From contig CP050890.1 in NCBI GenBank assembly GCA_016745215.1, positions 7,767,001 through 7,831,000 on the forward strand: 64,000 nt of DNA, given 5' to 3'. Below are positions 43,808-52,733 of this stretch, piece after piece; positions within the stretch are counted from its first letter, which is position 1; every line of letters begins with the position of its first letter. The DNA is from Thiohalocapsa sp. PB-PSB1. GTDB taxonomy: Bacteria; Pseudomonadota; Gammaproteobacteria; Chromatiales; Chromatiaceae. The translations under genes were made by a program, and so were the position numbers. Under the pieces are notes generated by a model. That model saw only the letters and a list, made by a program, of their open reading frames with translations, was not told the DNA's origin and ran no database searches.

Positions 43808-44274
43808 ACGCGAACCAGACCATGTTAGAGCAACTCGATCTGCGCGATATCCAGATTCCGGATATGCCTTCCGGCTGGCCACCGGCACCAGGTTGGTGGT
43901 TGCTGGCGGCGCTTGGGCTTGCCGGACTGGTCCTGCTCGGTCGGCATTTCTGGTCTCAACTGCGCCGCATACGCCGCCGGCGACGTATCTTCGCCGAACT
44001 CAACAGACTGCGAACAGAGCACTGCGGTCCAACTTTGATTCGCGGCATCTCTACGCTCCTCAAGCGCGTTGCATTGAGCCGTTTTCAACGCCTGGATGTG
44101 GCCGCGCTGACTGGTCCCGAATGGCTCGCCTTTCTTGATCGAACCGGCGGCGCGGGCGGTTTTCAAAGCGGCGCCGGCCGCGTGCTGGCTGAAGGGCCCT
44201 ATGCTCCGTCGCCAAACTGTGATGCCAATGCCTTGCTGGCCTTGGCGCAAGACTGGCTGAGGAAGAATACATGA
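43804..44274 (+). CDS. DUF4381-family membrane protein of the Bat cluster
   Basis: A 156-residue protein with one membrane helix (GWWLLAALGLAGLVLLG) followed by basic residues and a helical cytoplasmic domain (LTGPEWLAFLDRTGG), the DUF4381 pattern. It overlaps the preceding and following genes by four bases on each side, so it is translationally coupled in the MoxR/VWA operon. Confidence 0.85.
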   Translation: MNANQTMLEQLDLRDIQIPDMPSGWPPAPGWWLLAALGLAGLVLLGRHFWSQLRRIRRRRRIFAELNRLRTEHCGPTLIRGISTLLKRVALSRFQRLDVAALTGPEWLAFLDRTGGAGGFQSGAGRVLAEGPYAPSPNCDANALLALAQDWLRKNT

Positions 44275-45254
44275 CGCTGCAACTCGCCCACGCATGGCTG
44301 TTGACCGCATTGCCGCTGCCGCTGTTCATCCGATTTTTGCTGCCGCAAGCCAGGCAATCCAGTGCCGGTGCGCTGCGCGTGCCTTTTTATGCTGCATTGA
44401 TGCAGGGGCAAACCAACACCGGCACGCGCTCGCGGCGCTGGCAGTCATTGCTGGCAGCTCTCGCCTGGCTATTGCTGGTGTTGGCGGCAGCGCGACCGCA
44501 ATGGCTGGGCGAACCCTTGCCGCTGCCACTGGCAGGTCGTGACCTGATGCTGGCGGTGGACATCTCCTTATCCATGACCGAACAAGACATGATCATTGGC
44601 GGTCGTGTCGTCGATCGCCTGACCGCGGTCAAAGCAGTGGCCGGGGATTTCATCGAGCGCCGCGCAGGCGATCGCATCGGATTAATACTGTTCGGACAGC
44701 AAGCCTATGTGCAAACGCCGCTGACCTTTGATCGAGCCACTGCCCGCACGTTGCTGTTCGAATCGGCAGTGGGTTTGGCCGGTCGTGAGACCGCAATCGG
44801 CGATGCCATCGGTCTGGCCGTGAAGCGCCTACACGATTCGCCAGCCGAGGAGCGCGTGCTCGTTTTATTGACAGACGGCACCAACACCGCCGGCAATATC
44901 GCGCCGCTGAAGGCCGCGAAATTGGCCGCCGAAGCCGGAGTGCGCATCTACACCATTGGCGTAGGCGCCGATCCACGCAGCGCCATCGGCCGGGCCATGC
45001 GTCGCACCCCGCTTGATGAGCGAACCCTGCAGGCCATCGCCCAACAGACCGGGGGGCGCTATTTTCGTGCGCGCAATGTTGATCAGCTGCAGGCCATCTA
45101 CGGCATGCTCGATGAACTCGAAACGGTGCAATCGGATCAACAGACTTTCCGCCCCATCCGGGAATTGTTCGGCTGGCCACTGGCGGCAGCTTTGTTACTT
45201 AGTGCACTCGTGGCGATCGGTCGCGCTGAACTGCTGAAACAATATCGTTATTGA
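44271..45254 (+). CDS. batA: VWA-domain membrane protein BatA
   Basis: A 327-residue protein with two N-terminal membrane helices, a VWA domain and a C-terminal helix (PLAAALLLSALVAIGRAELL). The MIDAS motif DISLSMTEQDM (D-x-S-x-S) is near residue 97 and the metal-site residues appear again in LLTDGTNTAGN. Bat proteins are implicated in oxygen tolerance and envelope maintenance. The start overlaps the DUF4381 stop. Confidence 0.92.
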   Translation: MTLQLAHAWLLTALPLPLFIRFLLPQARQSSAGALRVPFYAALMQGQTNTGTRSRRWQSLLAALAWLLLVLAAARPQWLGEPLPLPLAGRDLMLAVDISLSMTEQDMIIGGRVVDRLTAVKAVAGDFIERRAGDRIGLILFGQQAYVQTPLTFDRATARTLLFESAVGLAGRETAIGDAIGLAVKRLHDSPAEERVLVLLTDGTNTAGNIAPLKAAKLAAEAGVRIYTIGVGADPRSAIGRAMRRTPLDERTLQAIAQQTGGRYFRARNVDQLQAIYGMLDELETVQSDQQTFRPIRELFGWPLAAALLLSALVAIGRAELLKQYRY

Positions 45255-45308
45255 CAGGCTTCGAGACGGGTTGGTCCGATGTTCCAATCCGACCCATGGA
45301 GAGCGATT

Positions 45309-47396
45309 ATGTGGCAAGACTTTCATTTTCTCAGTCCGGAGTGGTTCCTGGCGCTCCTTCCCCTTGGGCTTTTGCTCTGGATGGTCGTGCGCGCCAAACA
45401 TGCTGGCGGCGCCTGGCGTCGGCTCATCAACCCGCATCTGTTGGCGGTGCTCACGCTGGACAAGGATGCCGATCGCCAACGCTGGTGGCCGCTGATGCTG
45501 CTCGGCGCGGCCTGGATCATCGCCGTGACGGCGCTGGCTAATCCGACCTTCGAGCGCCAGGAGATTCCGGCCTTCCGCACGGATGCCGCGCGGGTGGTGG
45601 TGTTGGATTTGTCCAATTCCATGTTGGCTGCTGATCTGACGCCGACGCGCATCGACCGCGCCCGCTACAAGGTGGCCGATATCCTGGCCCGCGGCGAGGA
45701 CGGACAAACAGGGCTGGTGGTGTTCGCCGGCGACGCCTTTGCGGTCTCACCGCTGACCGACGATGCCGACACCATCGCGGCAATGTTGGAGGTACTTTCG
45801 CCACACATCATGCCGGTGCAGGGCAGCCGGCTCGATCTTGCCATCTCGGCTGCCGCAGAGCTATTGCAACAGGCCGGTGCAGGGGCAGGCGAGGTCATAC
45901 TCTTGACCGACGATGCCGGCGATCGGCGAACAACCACTGCTGCCGAAGCCCTGCGCGCTGCCGGTCATCGGTTGCAGGTAATCGGTGTCGGCACTGCCGA
46001 AGGTGGTGTCGTGCCCGGTGTGTCCACGTCCCAGGGCAAGGTTGTCGCCAAACTAGATGCGAGTGCATTAAGCAAACTCGCACGCGCCGGCGGCGGTACC
46101 TATTCGCCGTTGACCAGTAATGACGCGGACCTGAATCAGGTATTACAAGACCCATCCGCATCGGCTCGCAGCGTACAGGGGGATGACCCGATGCTGACCG
46201 AGACCTGGAAAGAACTCGGCCCCTGGCTGGTGATCGCGCTGCTGCCGCTGGGAGCGCTGGCATTCCGTCGCGGTTGGGTGTCCGTCGTGGTATTGCTGAT
46301 TTGCAATCTGAGCATGATCTCAACGCAACCTGCCAGGGCTTTCGGCTGGGACGATTTATGGCAGCGAGAGGATCAACAAGCGGCCAGGGCATTGCATGCC
46401 AACGATTATCAGCGGGTATTGGAATTGAACGCCGATCCGGCGCGCATTGGTGCGGCTCATTATCGGCTTGGCAATTACCAGGCTGCCGCCAGCGCCTATG
46501 CTGAAGGCGATGATGCCCAACATCACTACAATCGCGCCAACGCCCTGGCACGCGCGGGGCAGCTCGAGGAAGCCATCGCAGCCTATGACGAGGCCCTTGC
46601 CCGTGAACCCGAGATGGCGGACGCATTGCACAATAAAGAGCAAATCGAGAAAATACTGAATCGACAGCGACAACAACAATCTGCTGATGGGCAGGATGCG
46701 GGCCAGCAGCCGAAGCAGGATCAAGACCAATCCAAATCTGAACAAGCCGGCACGGATCAGGCCAACTCGGAACAAGCCAGCCCGGACCAATCCGCTGCAA
46801 GCGACGCAGATCAGCAGGGCACGGATGGCAATCAGGAAGCACAAGACCAGTCCGCGCCAGCCTCGTCTGCTGCGGGGGATCAGGGCGAGCAGGACCGCTC
46901 GCAAGCGCCGGACGGCTCGCAACCTCAGCAACAAGCGTCCGGCGCGCAGCCCGCCCAGACAGGCACTGAGTCCAGCCCCGATGGATCGAATGCTTCGAAA
47001 TTTGACGGCGGTCGTCAATTCTCCGCGGAAGATGAACAGTCCGATACCCAGAGCGCTGAAAACAATACCGCGGATGCCGATGGAACCGACCGCGCCCAAG
47101 CCGAGCAAGCAGCTGCCGATTATCGCGAACAGGCCGCGGCAGCGGCCGAACCCAAGGCTGAGCAGAATGCCAATGCGGATTCCGATCCGCCGCCGCCAGA
47201 GAAAGACTTGGCGACCGATGCCGGCACAGTTGACGTTGAGCCGACAGCCAAAGAATTGGAATCGCGTCAAGCAACGAACCAATGGTTGCGACGAATTCCC
47301 GACGATCCCGCCGGCCTGCTGCGGCGCAAATTTTTGTATCAGTACAGGGCCAGGGCCGAACAAAATGGAGAGATCGACGCTGGCAAGCCCTGGTGA
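45309..47396 (+). CDS. batB: VWA plus TPR membrane protein (BatB/BatC fusion)
   Basis: A 695-residue protein with two N-terminal membrane helices, a VWA domain whose MIDAS is DLSNSMLAADL near residue 100, two further helices, then TPR repeats (AHYRLGNYQAAASAYAEGD; YNRANALARAGQLEEAIAAYDEALA). A roughly 230-residue tail rich in Gln, Ser, Asp and Ala follows. In many bacteria BatB and BatC are separate; here they are fused. The ATG at 45309, preceded by GGAGAG, gives the best start. The tail has periodic acidic and Gln-rich composition and is probably disordered in the periplasm. Confidence 0.92.
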   Translation: MWQDFHFLSPEWFLALLPLGLLLWMVVRAKHAGGAWRRLINPHLLAVLTLDKDADRQRWWPLMLLGAAWIIAVTALANPTFERQEIPAFRTDAARVVVLDLSNSMLAADLTPTRIDRARYKVADILARGEDGQTGLVVFAGDAFAVSPLTDDADTIAAMLEVLSPHIMPVQGSRLDLAISAAAELLQQAGAGAGEVILLTDDAGDRRTTTAAEALRAAGHRLQVIGVGTAEGGVVPGVSTSQGKVVAKLDASALSKLARAGGGTYSPLTSNDADLNQVLQDPSASARSVQGDDPMLTETWKELGPWLVIALLPLGALAFRRGWVSVVVLLICNLSMISTQPARAFGWDDLWQREDQQAARALHANDYQRVLELNADPARIGAAHYRLGNYQAAASAYAEGDDAQHHYNRANALARAGQLEEAIAAYDEALAREPEMADALHNKEQIEKILNRQRQQQSADGQDAGQQPKQDQDQSKSEQAGTDQANSEQASPDQSAASDADQQGTDGNQEAQDQSAPASSAAGDQGEQDRSQAPDGSQPQQQASGAQPAQTGTESSPDGSNASKFDGGRQFSAEDEQSDTQSAENNTADADGTDRAQAEQAAADYREQAAAAAEPKAEQNANADSDPPPPEKDLATDAGTVDVEPTAKELESRQATNQWLRRIPDDPAGLLRRKFLYQYRARAEQNGEIDAGKPW

Positions 47397-47466
47397 CCGG
47401 GCGCAGCAGGAGAGCGCATCAGGAGCATGCTCTTTCGGCCCGGTCAGGATGCATCAGGGTTACGAA

Positions 47467-47505
47467 CAGGCTGTATCAAGGGCTGCACAGGCTGTATCAA
47501 GGGCT
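47467..47505. repeat. Perfect 18-bp direct repeat upstream of batD
   Basis: CAGGCTGTATCAAGGGCT occurs at 47467-47484 and again at 47488-47505, separated by 3 bp. It lies in the 162-bp gap between the VWA-TPR gene and batD. It could be a paired regulator site or a simple duplication. Confidence 0.6.
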
Positions 47506-47558
47506 CGATGTTCAGGGATTGACCTATCATCACCGATGATTGACTGTACTCACCGATC

Positions 47559-49460
47559 ATGATCAAACAACTTGATAAACGACTTTCCTGGTTGCTCGCA
47601 ATGGCCTTGGTATCAGCCCTGTGGAGCACTACCGCGCTGGCGGAATTGCGTGCTTTTTTCGATCGGCCAACGGTGTACGAGGGCGATCGGTTAACGCTGA
47701 CAATCGAGGTCGAGGGTAACCAAAGGCCGGGCGAGCCGGAATTGTCCGTGCTTGATGACGCCTTCGATGTGCTCGGTATCAGCACCGGCAGCCAGATCAG
47801 CATTGTCAACGGCCGGCGCAGCGACAAACTGACCTGGCAGATCTCGCTGATGCCCAAGATTACCGGCAAGATCGAGGTACCGCCGATCCAGGTTGGCACG
47901 AGGCAAACCAGCCCGCTGACCTTGACCGTCTCCTCCGTGCCACAAGGAGCCCAGGGAGGCCCAGGCGATGATCTCTATATCGAGGTGGCACTTGACACCG
48001 ACGGCGACAGCGTCATGGTCCAACAGCAGATCCCGGTGGTGGTGCGGCTTTACAGCGCGTTGCCCATTCGTGGCGGAGAACTGACCGATCCGCGCGCGGA
48101 TGGCGCGGTATTGGAACGTCTCGGCGAGGACACGCAGTACCAGACCACTCGTAATGGACGCAATTATCAAGTGATCGAACGTCGCTTTAGCCTGAGTCCG
48201 GAGCGCAGCGGCAAGTTACGCATTGCCCCGGTCGTGTTCAAAGGCGAATTGCTGGCAAACCGGGGCAGCAATGCTGGCACTACCGCCGACAACGATCCGT
48301 TTGACCGATTGTTTCAGCGCCCAATGCCGGGTGTATTTGGCCCCGATCCGTTCTCGATGTTCCAACGTGGGCAACCGGTGCGCGCTCAGGCGCAAGCCAT
48401 CGAACTGAATGTAAAGCCGCGTCCGGCCGGCTTCGGCGGTAAGCACTGGTTACCCGCCGAAGCGGTTGCCATTGATGATTCCTGGGCAAAGCAAGTACCG
48501 CGGTTGCGAGTCGGCGAGCCTGTCACGCGTACTTTGACGATTACCGCTAAAGGCTTAGCTGGAACCCAAATTCCGGAGATCGAGATGCCGGTGCCCGAAG
48601 GCATGCGCGCCTATCCGGAAAAGATCGATACCGAAAGCCGCACCGACGGTGCCGCTCTGTATGCCGTTAGCACGCAGCGCGTAACATTGATACCAACCGT
48701 CGGCGGGCGCGTCGAGATGCCCGAGATACCCGTACCCTGGTGGGACACCGTTGCCGAAATCGAGCGCATCGCCAACGTGCCGGCCATCGCATTGAACGTC
48801 GAAGGGCCGGTGGCCCAGGATTCTGCAGGTGCTGCTGCTGAGGGCCGACAACAGGAGTTACCGATGACATCGGATTCGATCAAGCCGGGCATCGCCGCTG
48901 CAGCGGATTCCAAGGCAAATGAACTCGGACAGAAGGCGCAAGACGATGCGACCATGGCGACCGAGTCGGCTGCTTCAGCCTGGTTGTCCAGGCGTGGGCT
49001 TGGCGTCGGGCTGCTGGCGATACTGCTGTGTATGACGGCGTTGCTGCTGTATCGGCGTCGCCGGTTAGCAACCGTTGCAAATGCCGACCAGCCGCAACCT
49101 CCATCAAGATCGCGGGTGAACCTGTCCAAACTCCGGGATGCGATATACCAGGCCTGCGTTGACAACGACCCGGCTGCCGCGGCCAAAGCTCTGCTTGCGT
49201 GGGCGCAGGTGGCATGGTCAGACGCTCCGCCGACAAATCTGGCCGCAGTGAGTGCTCGGCTGCTGCAACGCCAGGGATTGGCGGCAGCGCAATCCGCGGA
49301 GCAGGTAACACAGCTGGAGCGACATCTATATGCGTCAGATGCCGATGCCTGGAACGGAGAAGCCCTTTGGCTTGCGCTTAAGAATGGGCTCGACCAGAAA
49401 GTTGCTCGTAACAAGCCCAGCGATGAAGCTTTGGCGCCCTTGTATCCGCAGCGGCTTTGA
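47559..49460 (+). CDS. batD: BatD-like protein (oxygen tolerance domain)
   Basis: A 633-residue protein with a signal peptide (LLAMALVSALWSTTALA), an extended beta-rich periplasmic region (AFFDRPTVYEGDRLTLTIEVEG, typical BatD start; VNGRRSDKLTWQISLMPK; RRFSLSPERSGKLRIAPV), a membrane helix near residue 485 (GVGLLAILLCMTALLLYRR) and a small C-terminal helical cytoplasmic domain. It completes the moxR-DUF58-DUF4381-batA-batBC-batD cluster and ends 13 bp before the convergent protease gene. Confidence 0.92.
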   Translation: MIKQLDKRLSWLLAMALVSALWSTTALAELRAFFDRPTVYEGDRLTLTIEVEGNQRPGEPELSVLDDAFDVLGISTGSQISIVNGRRSDKLTWQISLMPKITGKIEVPPIQVGTRQTSPLTLTVSSVPQGAQGGPGDDLYIEVALDTDGDSVMVQQQIPVVVRLYSALPIRGGELTDPRADGAVLERLGEDTQYQTTRNGRNYQVIERRFSLSPERSGKLRIAPVVFKGELLANRGSNAGTTADNDPFDRLFQRPMPGVFGPDPFSMFQRGQPVRAQAQAIELNVKPRPAGFGGKHWLPAEAVAIDDSWAKQVPRLRVGEPVTRTLTITAKGLAGTQIPEIEMPVPEGMRAYPEKIDTESRTDGAALYAVSTQRVTLIPTVGGRVEMPEIPVPWWDTVAEIERIANVPAIALNVEGPVAQDSAGAAAEGRQQELPMTSDSIKPGIAAAADSKANELGQKAQDDATMATESAASAWLSRRGLGVGLLAILLCMTALLLYRRRRLATVANADQPQPPSRSRVNLSKLRDAIYQACVDNDPAAAAKALLAWAQVAWSDAPPTNLAAVSARLLQRQGLAAAQSAEQVTQLERHLYASDADAWNGEALWLALKNGLDQKVARNKPSDEALAPLYPQRL

Positions 49461-49473
49461 TGCTCGGATATCT

Positions 49474-50754
49474 TCATCGGTTGGCGTCCAAGCGACCTCG
49501 CACCCAGCAGCTTTCATTTCGCCCATCCACCTTACTGCAATTGCTCGGTACATTGCGCGTTTGCCGGGAACTGCCGGTCGGGTCGGTGGTCAGCGGGCTG
49601 CTGTTAGCCGGGCGCGCCGCGGTGGTTACCGAAGTCGAGCGCTGTTCGCTGCCGCGCCAAATCTGCAATTGGATTTGCGCCGCCGGACCAGCACGGCCGA
49701 TGGCCTCGCGCAAGTCATGCGTGCCGTGCAGGACGCGGCCGGAGATGCTAGTCAGCACATCTCCAGCACGCAGCCCGGCGCTGGCAGCGGGGCTATGCTC
49801 ACTCACGCTGGTGATGAGCACGCCATGGGATGCGCGCAGCCCATAGCGATCGACAAGCCGCGGGGTGAGATCGCGCCCGGCGATACCGAGCCAGCCGCGC
49901 TCGATCTTTCCCTTGGCTTCGATTTCCCGCGCCACGCGCAGGGCGATACTTGCGGGGATCGCGAAGCCAATTCCTTCGGAGAGACCGCTTTCGGACAGAA
50001 TTGCGGTATTGATGCCGATCAGGCGACCGTGGGCGTCGATCAGCGGACCGCCGGAGTTGCCCGGATTAATGGCCGCATCGGTCTGGATAAAATGTTCGAT
50101 ACCGGTTATGCCCAAATCGCCGCGACCGGTGGCGCTGACAATACCCATGCTCACGGTCTGGCCGATGCCGAACGGATTGCCAATCGCCATGACCACATCA
50201 CCAACCTGCAAAGCCTCCGGATTGCCGATGGCAATCGCCGGTAGATCGGGATCGGCGGCGCGTAATACAGCTAGATCGGTTTCGACATCCACACCAAGCA
50301 GCTCCACCCGCAGCAGACGCCCGTCGCTCAGTTCAGCATCAATCCTATCCGCACCCGCGATGACGTGGCGATTGGTCAGCAGCAGCCCGCTATCGGAGAC
50401 CAACACCCCTGAGCCGAGACTGGTTTGGCCATGTTTCCCCTGATCTGGCATTGGAGCCCAGGTCGTTGACGGATGCGGGCGTGTGCTATCGGACTGGCGC
50501 GCTGTCGCGCGGCTGCCGTAGACGCTGACCACGGCGGGTGCCGCACGGCGCACGGCATCGGCATAGGAACAGGCGGAATCATCGATCGACGTCCCCGATT
50601 CCTCGCCAACGCCATTGCCCTGGCTGACCGCGTTGCGCCAATCCGTGCCGTTGGATACCAGCCAGCCAATCGACAAGAATAGAATTCCCATAGCGAAGGC
50701 GCCAGCCGCGAAGCTGAACAGCATACTGGTTGGGATGTTGACCGAGTAACGCAT
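49474..50754 (-). CDS. degS: DegS/AlgW-type membrane-anchored serine protease
   Basis: A 426-residue HtrA protease. An N-terminal membrane anchor (MLFSFAAGAFAMGILFLSIGWLV) is followed by the trypsin-like domain with the triad in LLTNRHVIAGAD (His), VETDLAVLR (Asp) and INPGNSGGPLID (Ser), then a single PDZ domain (GVLITSVSEHSPAASAGLRAGDVL). One PDZ and a membrane anchor mark DegS/AlgW, which cuts an anti-sigma factor during envelope stress. The last ~50 residues are a polar low-complexity tail absent from most relatives. It diverges from the Nif3-like gene. Confidence 0.93.
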   Translation of the reverse strand: MRYSVNIPTSMLFSFAAGAFAMGILFLSIGWLVSNGTDWRNAVSQGNGVGEESGTSIDDSACSYADAVRRAAPAVVSVYGSRATARQSDSTRPHPSTTWAPMPDQGKHGQTSLGSGVLVSDSGLLLTNRHVIAGADRIDAELSDGRLLRVELLGVDVETDLAVLRAADPDLPAIAIGNPEALQVGDVVMAIGNPFGIGQTVSMGIVSATGRGDLGITGIEHFIQTDAAINPGNSGGPLIDAHGRLIGINTAILSESGLSEGIGFAIPASIALRVAREIEAKGKIERGWLGIAGRDLTPRLVDRYGLRASHGVLITSVSEHSPAASAGLRAGDVLTSISGRVLHGTHDLREAIGRAGPAAQIQLQIWRGSEQRSTSVTTAARPANSSPLTTDPTGSSRQTRNVPSNCSKVDGRNESCWVRGRLDANR

Positions 50755-50878
50755 GCGACTAAGCTATCATGCCGTCACGGTCAGCGCACGATCTGGTCTG
50801 CTGGTGCACATTGACGAGCGGACAGGAAGCCATTTTTTTCTGGTGCATTATCATTATCTTCTTCCGAGGTCTTTGTCG

Positions 50879-51628
50879 ATGATCACTGCCGAAACCCTTG
50901 CCCGATACTCTAACGAATTATTATCTGTGGGCAATTTCTCCGATTACTGTCCTAATGGCCTGCAAGTGGCGGGTGAGCGCCCGGTGCGTCTGTTGGTCAG
51001 TGGCGTAAGCGCAAGCCAGGCCCTGGTGCAAGCAGCCATTGATGCCGATGCCGATGCCTTGCTGGTCCACCATGGTTGGTTTTGGAAGGGAGAGGAACCT
51101 TGCCTGGTCGGCATCAAGGGGCGGCGTGTACGGATGCTCATGCAAGCTGGTATTGCCTTATTGGCTTATCACTTACCGCTGGACGCGCATCCGCAACTCG
51201 GCAATAACCGTCAGTTGGCCGAGGTTTTGGGAATCAACGATCCACGGCCCGCCAACCCCGATGGGCTGTTGTGGCTCGGGCGGCTTGCGATTCCGTGCTC
51301 AGGCATCGAGCTCGCCCGCAGTGTCGGAGAACATTTGAATCGCGCTCCGCTGCATATCGCCGCCATCGACCGTCCGGTGCAGCATCTAGCCTGGTGTACC
51401 GGCGCGGCCCAGCGTTACATTGGTGAAGCACATGCTCTCGGTGCCGACCTGTTTATCAGCGGCGAGGTGTCCGAACAGACCACGCACGAAGCTCGTGAAC
51501 TGGGCATCGACTATCTCGGCGCCGGACATCACGCGACCGAGCGTTACGGCGTACAAGCCTTGGGCGCTCATCTTGCCGATCAGTTCGAGATACAGCATCG
51601 CTTTATCGACAGGGACAATCCAGTTTAG
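50879..51628 (+). CDS. Nif3-like dinuclear metal-centre protein (YbgI family)
   Basis: A 249-residue protein starting MITAETLARYSNELLSVGNFSDYCPNGLQV, the family N-terminus, with metal ligands in DALLVHHGWFW, YHLPLDAHPQLGN and AGHHATERYG. E. coli YbgI forms a toroidal hexamer with two metals per subunit; its precise role is uncertain. An upstream in-frame ATG (50753) adds 42 residues without family similarity. GAGG lies upstream of the chosen ATG. Confidence 0.93.
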   Translation: MITAETLARYSNELLSVGNFSDYCPNGLQVAGERPVRLLVSGVSASQALVQAAIDADADALLVHHGWFWKGEEPCLVGIKGRRVRMLMQAGIALLAYHLPLDAHPQLGNNRQLAEVLGINDPRPANPDGLLWLGRLAIPCSGIELARSVGEHLNRAPLHIAAIDRPVQHLAWCTGAAQRYIGEAHALGADLFISGEVSEQTTHEARELGIDYLGAGHHATERYGVQALGAHLADQFEIQHRFIDRDNPV

Positions 51629-51647
51629 GCGATTGCCGGAGAGAAAC

Positions 51648-51718
51648 CTAGTGCGGCGGTGCGGATGTCCCGCTACCGTTTCTGCTGTTTGTCGTTGCCG
51701 TAATCGCTCATCGTTCCC
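51648..51718 (-). repeat. MITE-like dispersed repeat, copy C (partial)
   Basis: It matches one half of the ~145-bp family (CTAGTGCGGCGGTGCGGATG to about TAATCGCTCATCG) and then diverges. It directly abuts the end of a 23-bp sequence (51625-51647, containing GGCGATTGCCGGAGAGAAAC) whose inverted copy lies near copy D. Confidence 0.7.
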
Positions 51719-51899
51719 GTTGCGTTGCTGCGCAAGCCGCAACACATCGTCGCGCGGAGATGCAGACGCGTGGAAGACAGCCCGAAGAGGTCCGCGTCCA
51801 CGAACTCAAGACGCGAGCGCCGGGAATCCTGATTGCTGCGGACGGCGCTGGCGGCAACGGATCTCGCCTTCGGCTCTGGCAAACCGAACTGCAGCGGAA

Positions 51900-51931
51900 T
51901 CGGCGGGATGCGCTTCGCTTTCCCGCCCTAC
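51900..51931. repeat. REP-like palindrome
   Basis: GGCGGGATGCGCTTCGCTTT followed by CCCGCCCTACGG forms an imperfect hairpin of the type widely dispersed between genes in gammaproteobacteria (core GCGGGATGCGCTTCGC). It may act as a transcript-end structure. Confidence 0.6.
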
Positions 51932-52134
51932 GGTGCTACGGTGCTACACCATTGCGCCGTCTGGGGAATGCTACGGTTATTTTTTGACAATCTCTTAAAG
52001 TGCCAGATTGCGTAACGGAGATTCGATTTCTGAATTTACAGGATCGATTTTGCGTGTAATATCAGCAGAATGTCCAGTTGCCTGCCGAAATCAACTTAAG
52101 TGACGGCTGCAGCCCTCATGACCAGCAGGCAAGA

Positions 52135-52390
52135 CCTAGGCTGTCGAAATGTCCTGAGTTTTGATGCCAAACCGATTCCGGGTCTTGGATTGCTTCATCG
52201 AACGCACTGGGGAAGCCTCATCGGTGTCCGGGTCGCTATCGGAATCGGAATCGAATCCGCTCATCGATCAAAGCAGCCAGCTCGATACCAATCCCTCATG
52301 TTGACCTTGACACCGATCCCGACACCGACTAAGCATTCATAAACCGGGAAGCACTTGTTTTAGTAAGACGGCAGATTTCGACAGCCTAGG
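52135..52390. mobile_element. 256-bp non-autonomous element with perfect 16-bp terminal inverted repeats
   Basis: The left end CCTAGGCTGTCGAAAT (52135-52150) is the exact reverse complement of the right end (52375-52390). CAAGA flanks it on both sides (52130-52134 and 52391-52395), consistent with a 5-bp target duplication. The interior has GATTCC-type simple repeats (52225-52255) shared with 30500-30535 and no open frame. It looks like a MITE mobilised by a transposase encoded elsewhere. Confidence 0.75.
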
Positions 52391-52733
52391 CAAGACCTAT
52401 AGACCGTACTCGTGCAGATCCTCGAGCTGGAGTTGTTTCCCATAGGCTTTCAATGGCTTTGCGATTTATCGTCGCTAAGTGATGTCAATCCAGTGTGAAA
52501 TCCACTATCCATTTGCCGGATTTCGGCAGGAATTCGTGGTTTTAACGAGAGACGTCACTGTGAGTATCGCCTCATCAATACCGTCTCATCCTTGACCTTG
52601 AAGGCCGCGATCGCCGACAATGCCTGATCGCACTTCAAGCGCTTCGGGATATTCTTATTTTCTACTTCAGACTGTTCGACCGTCTCGACGGAAGAGACGG
52701 CGTACATCGAGCCTAGCGGGGTCGACTCTACTA

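Larger units (their letters stand above)
51629..52733. other. Non-coding region between nif3-like gene and petA with several small repeats
   Basis: About 1.1 kb with no convincing gene. In order it holds a 23-bp motif shared (inverted) with 59568-59590, a partial copy of the MITE-like family, a REP-like palindrome, and a 256-bp inverted-repeat-bounded element. The petABC promoter is expected in the last 300 bp, but no clear consensus was seen. Confidence 0.65.

Noticed and set aside
45895..47274. Long minus-strand open frame (459 codons) opposite the VWA-TPR gene
   Set aside because: It lies wholly antisense to a gene with clear VWA and TPR domains; its composition (Arg/Pro/Gln/Trp-rich, no domain) is what GC-rich antisense of a Gln/Asp-rich gene gives. 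The 335-codon frame at 46356-47363 is rejected for the same reason.
48611..49477. 288-codon minus-strand frame opposite batD
   Set aside because: It is antisense to a well-supported gene, Ser/Ala/Arg-rich and without motifs.
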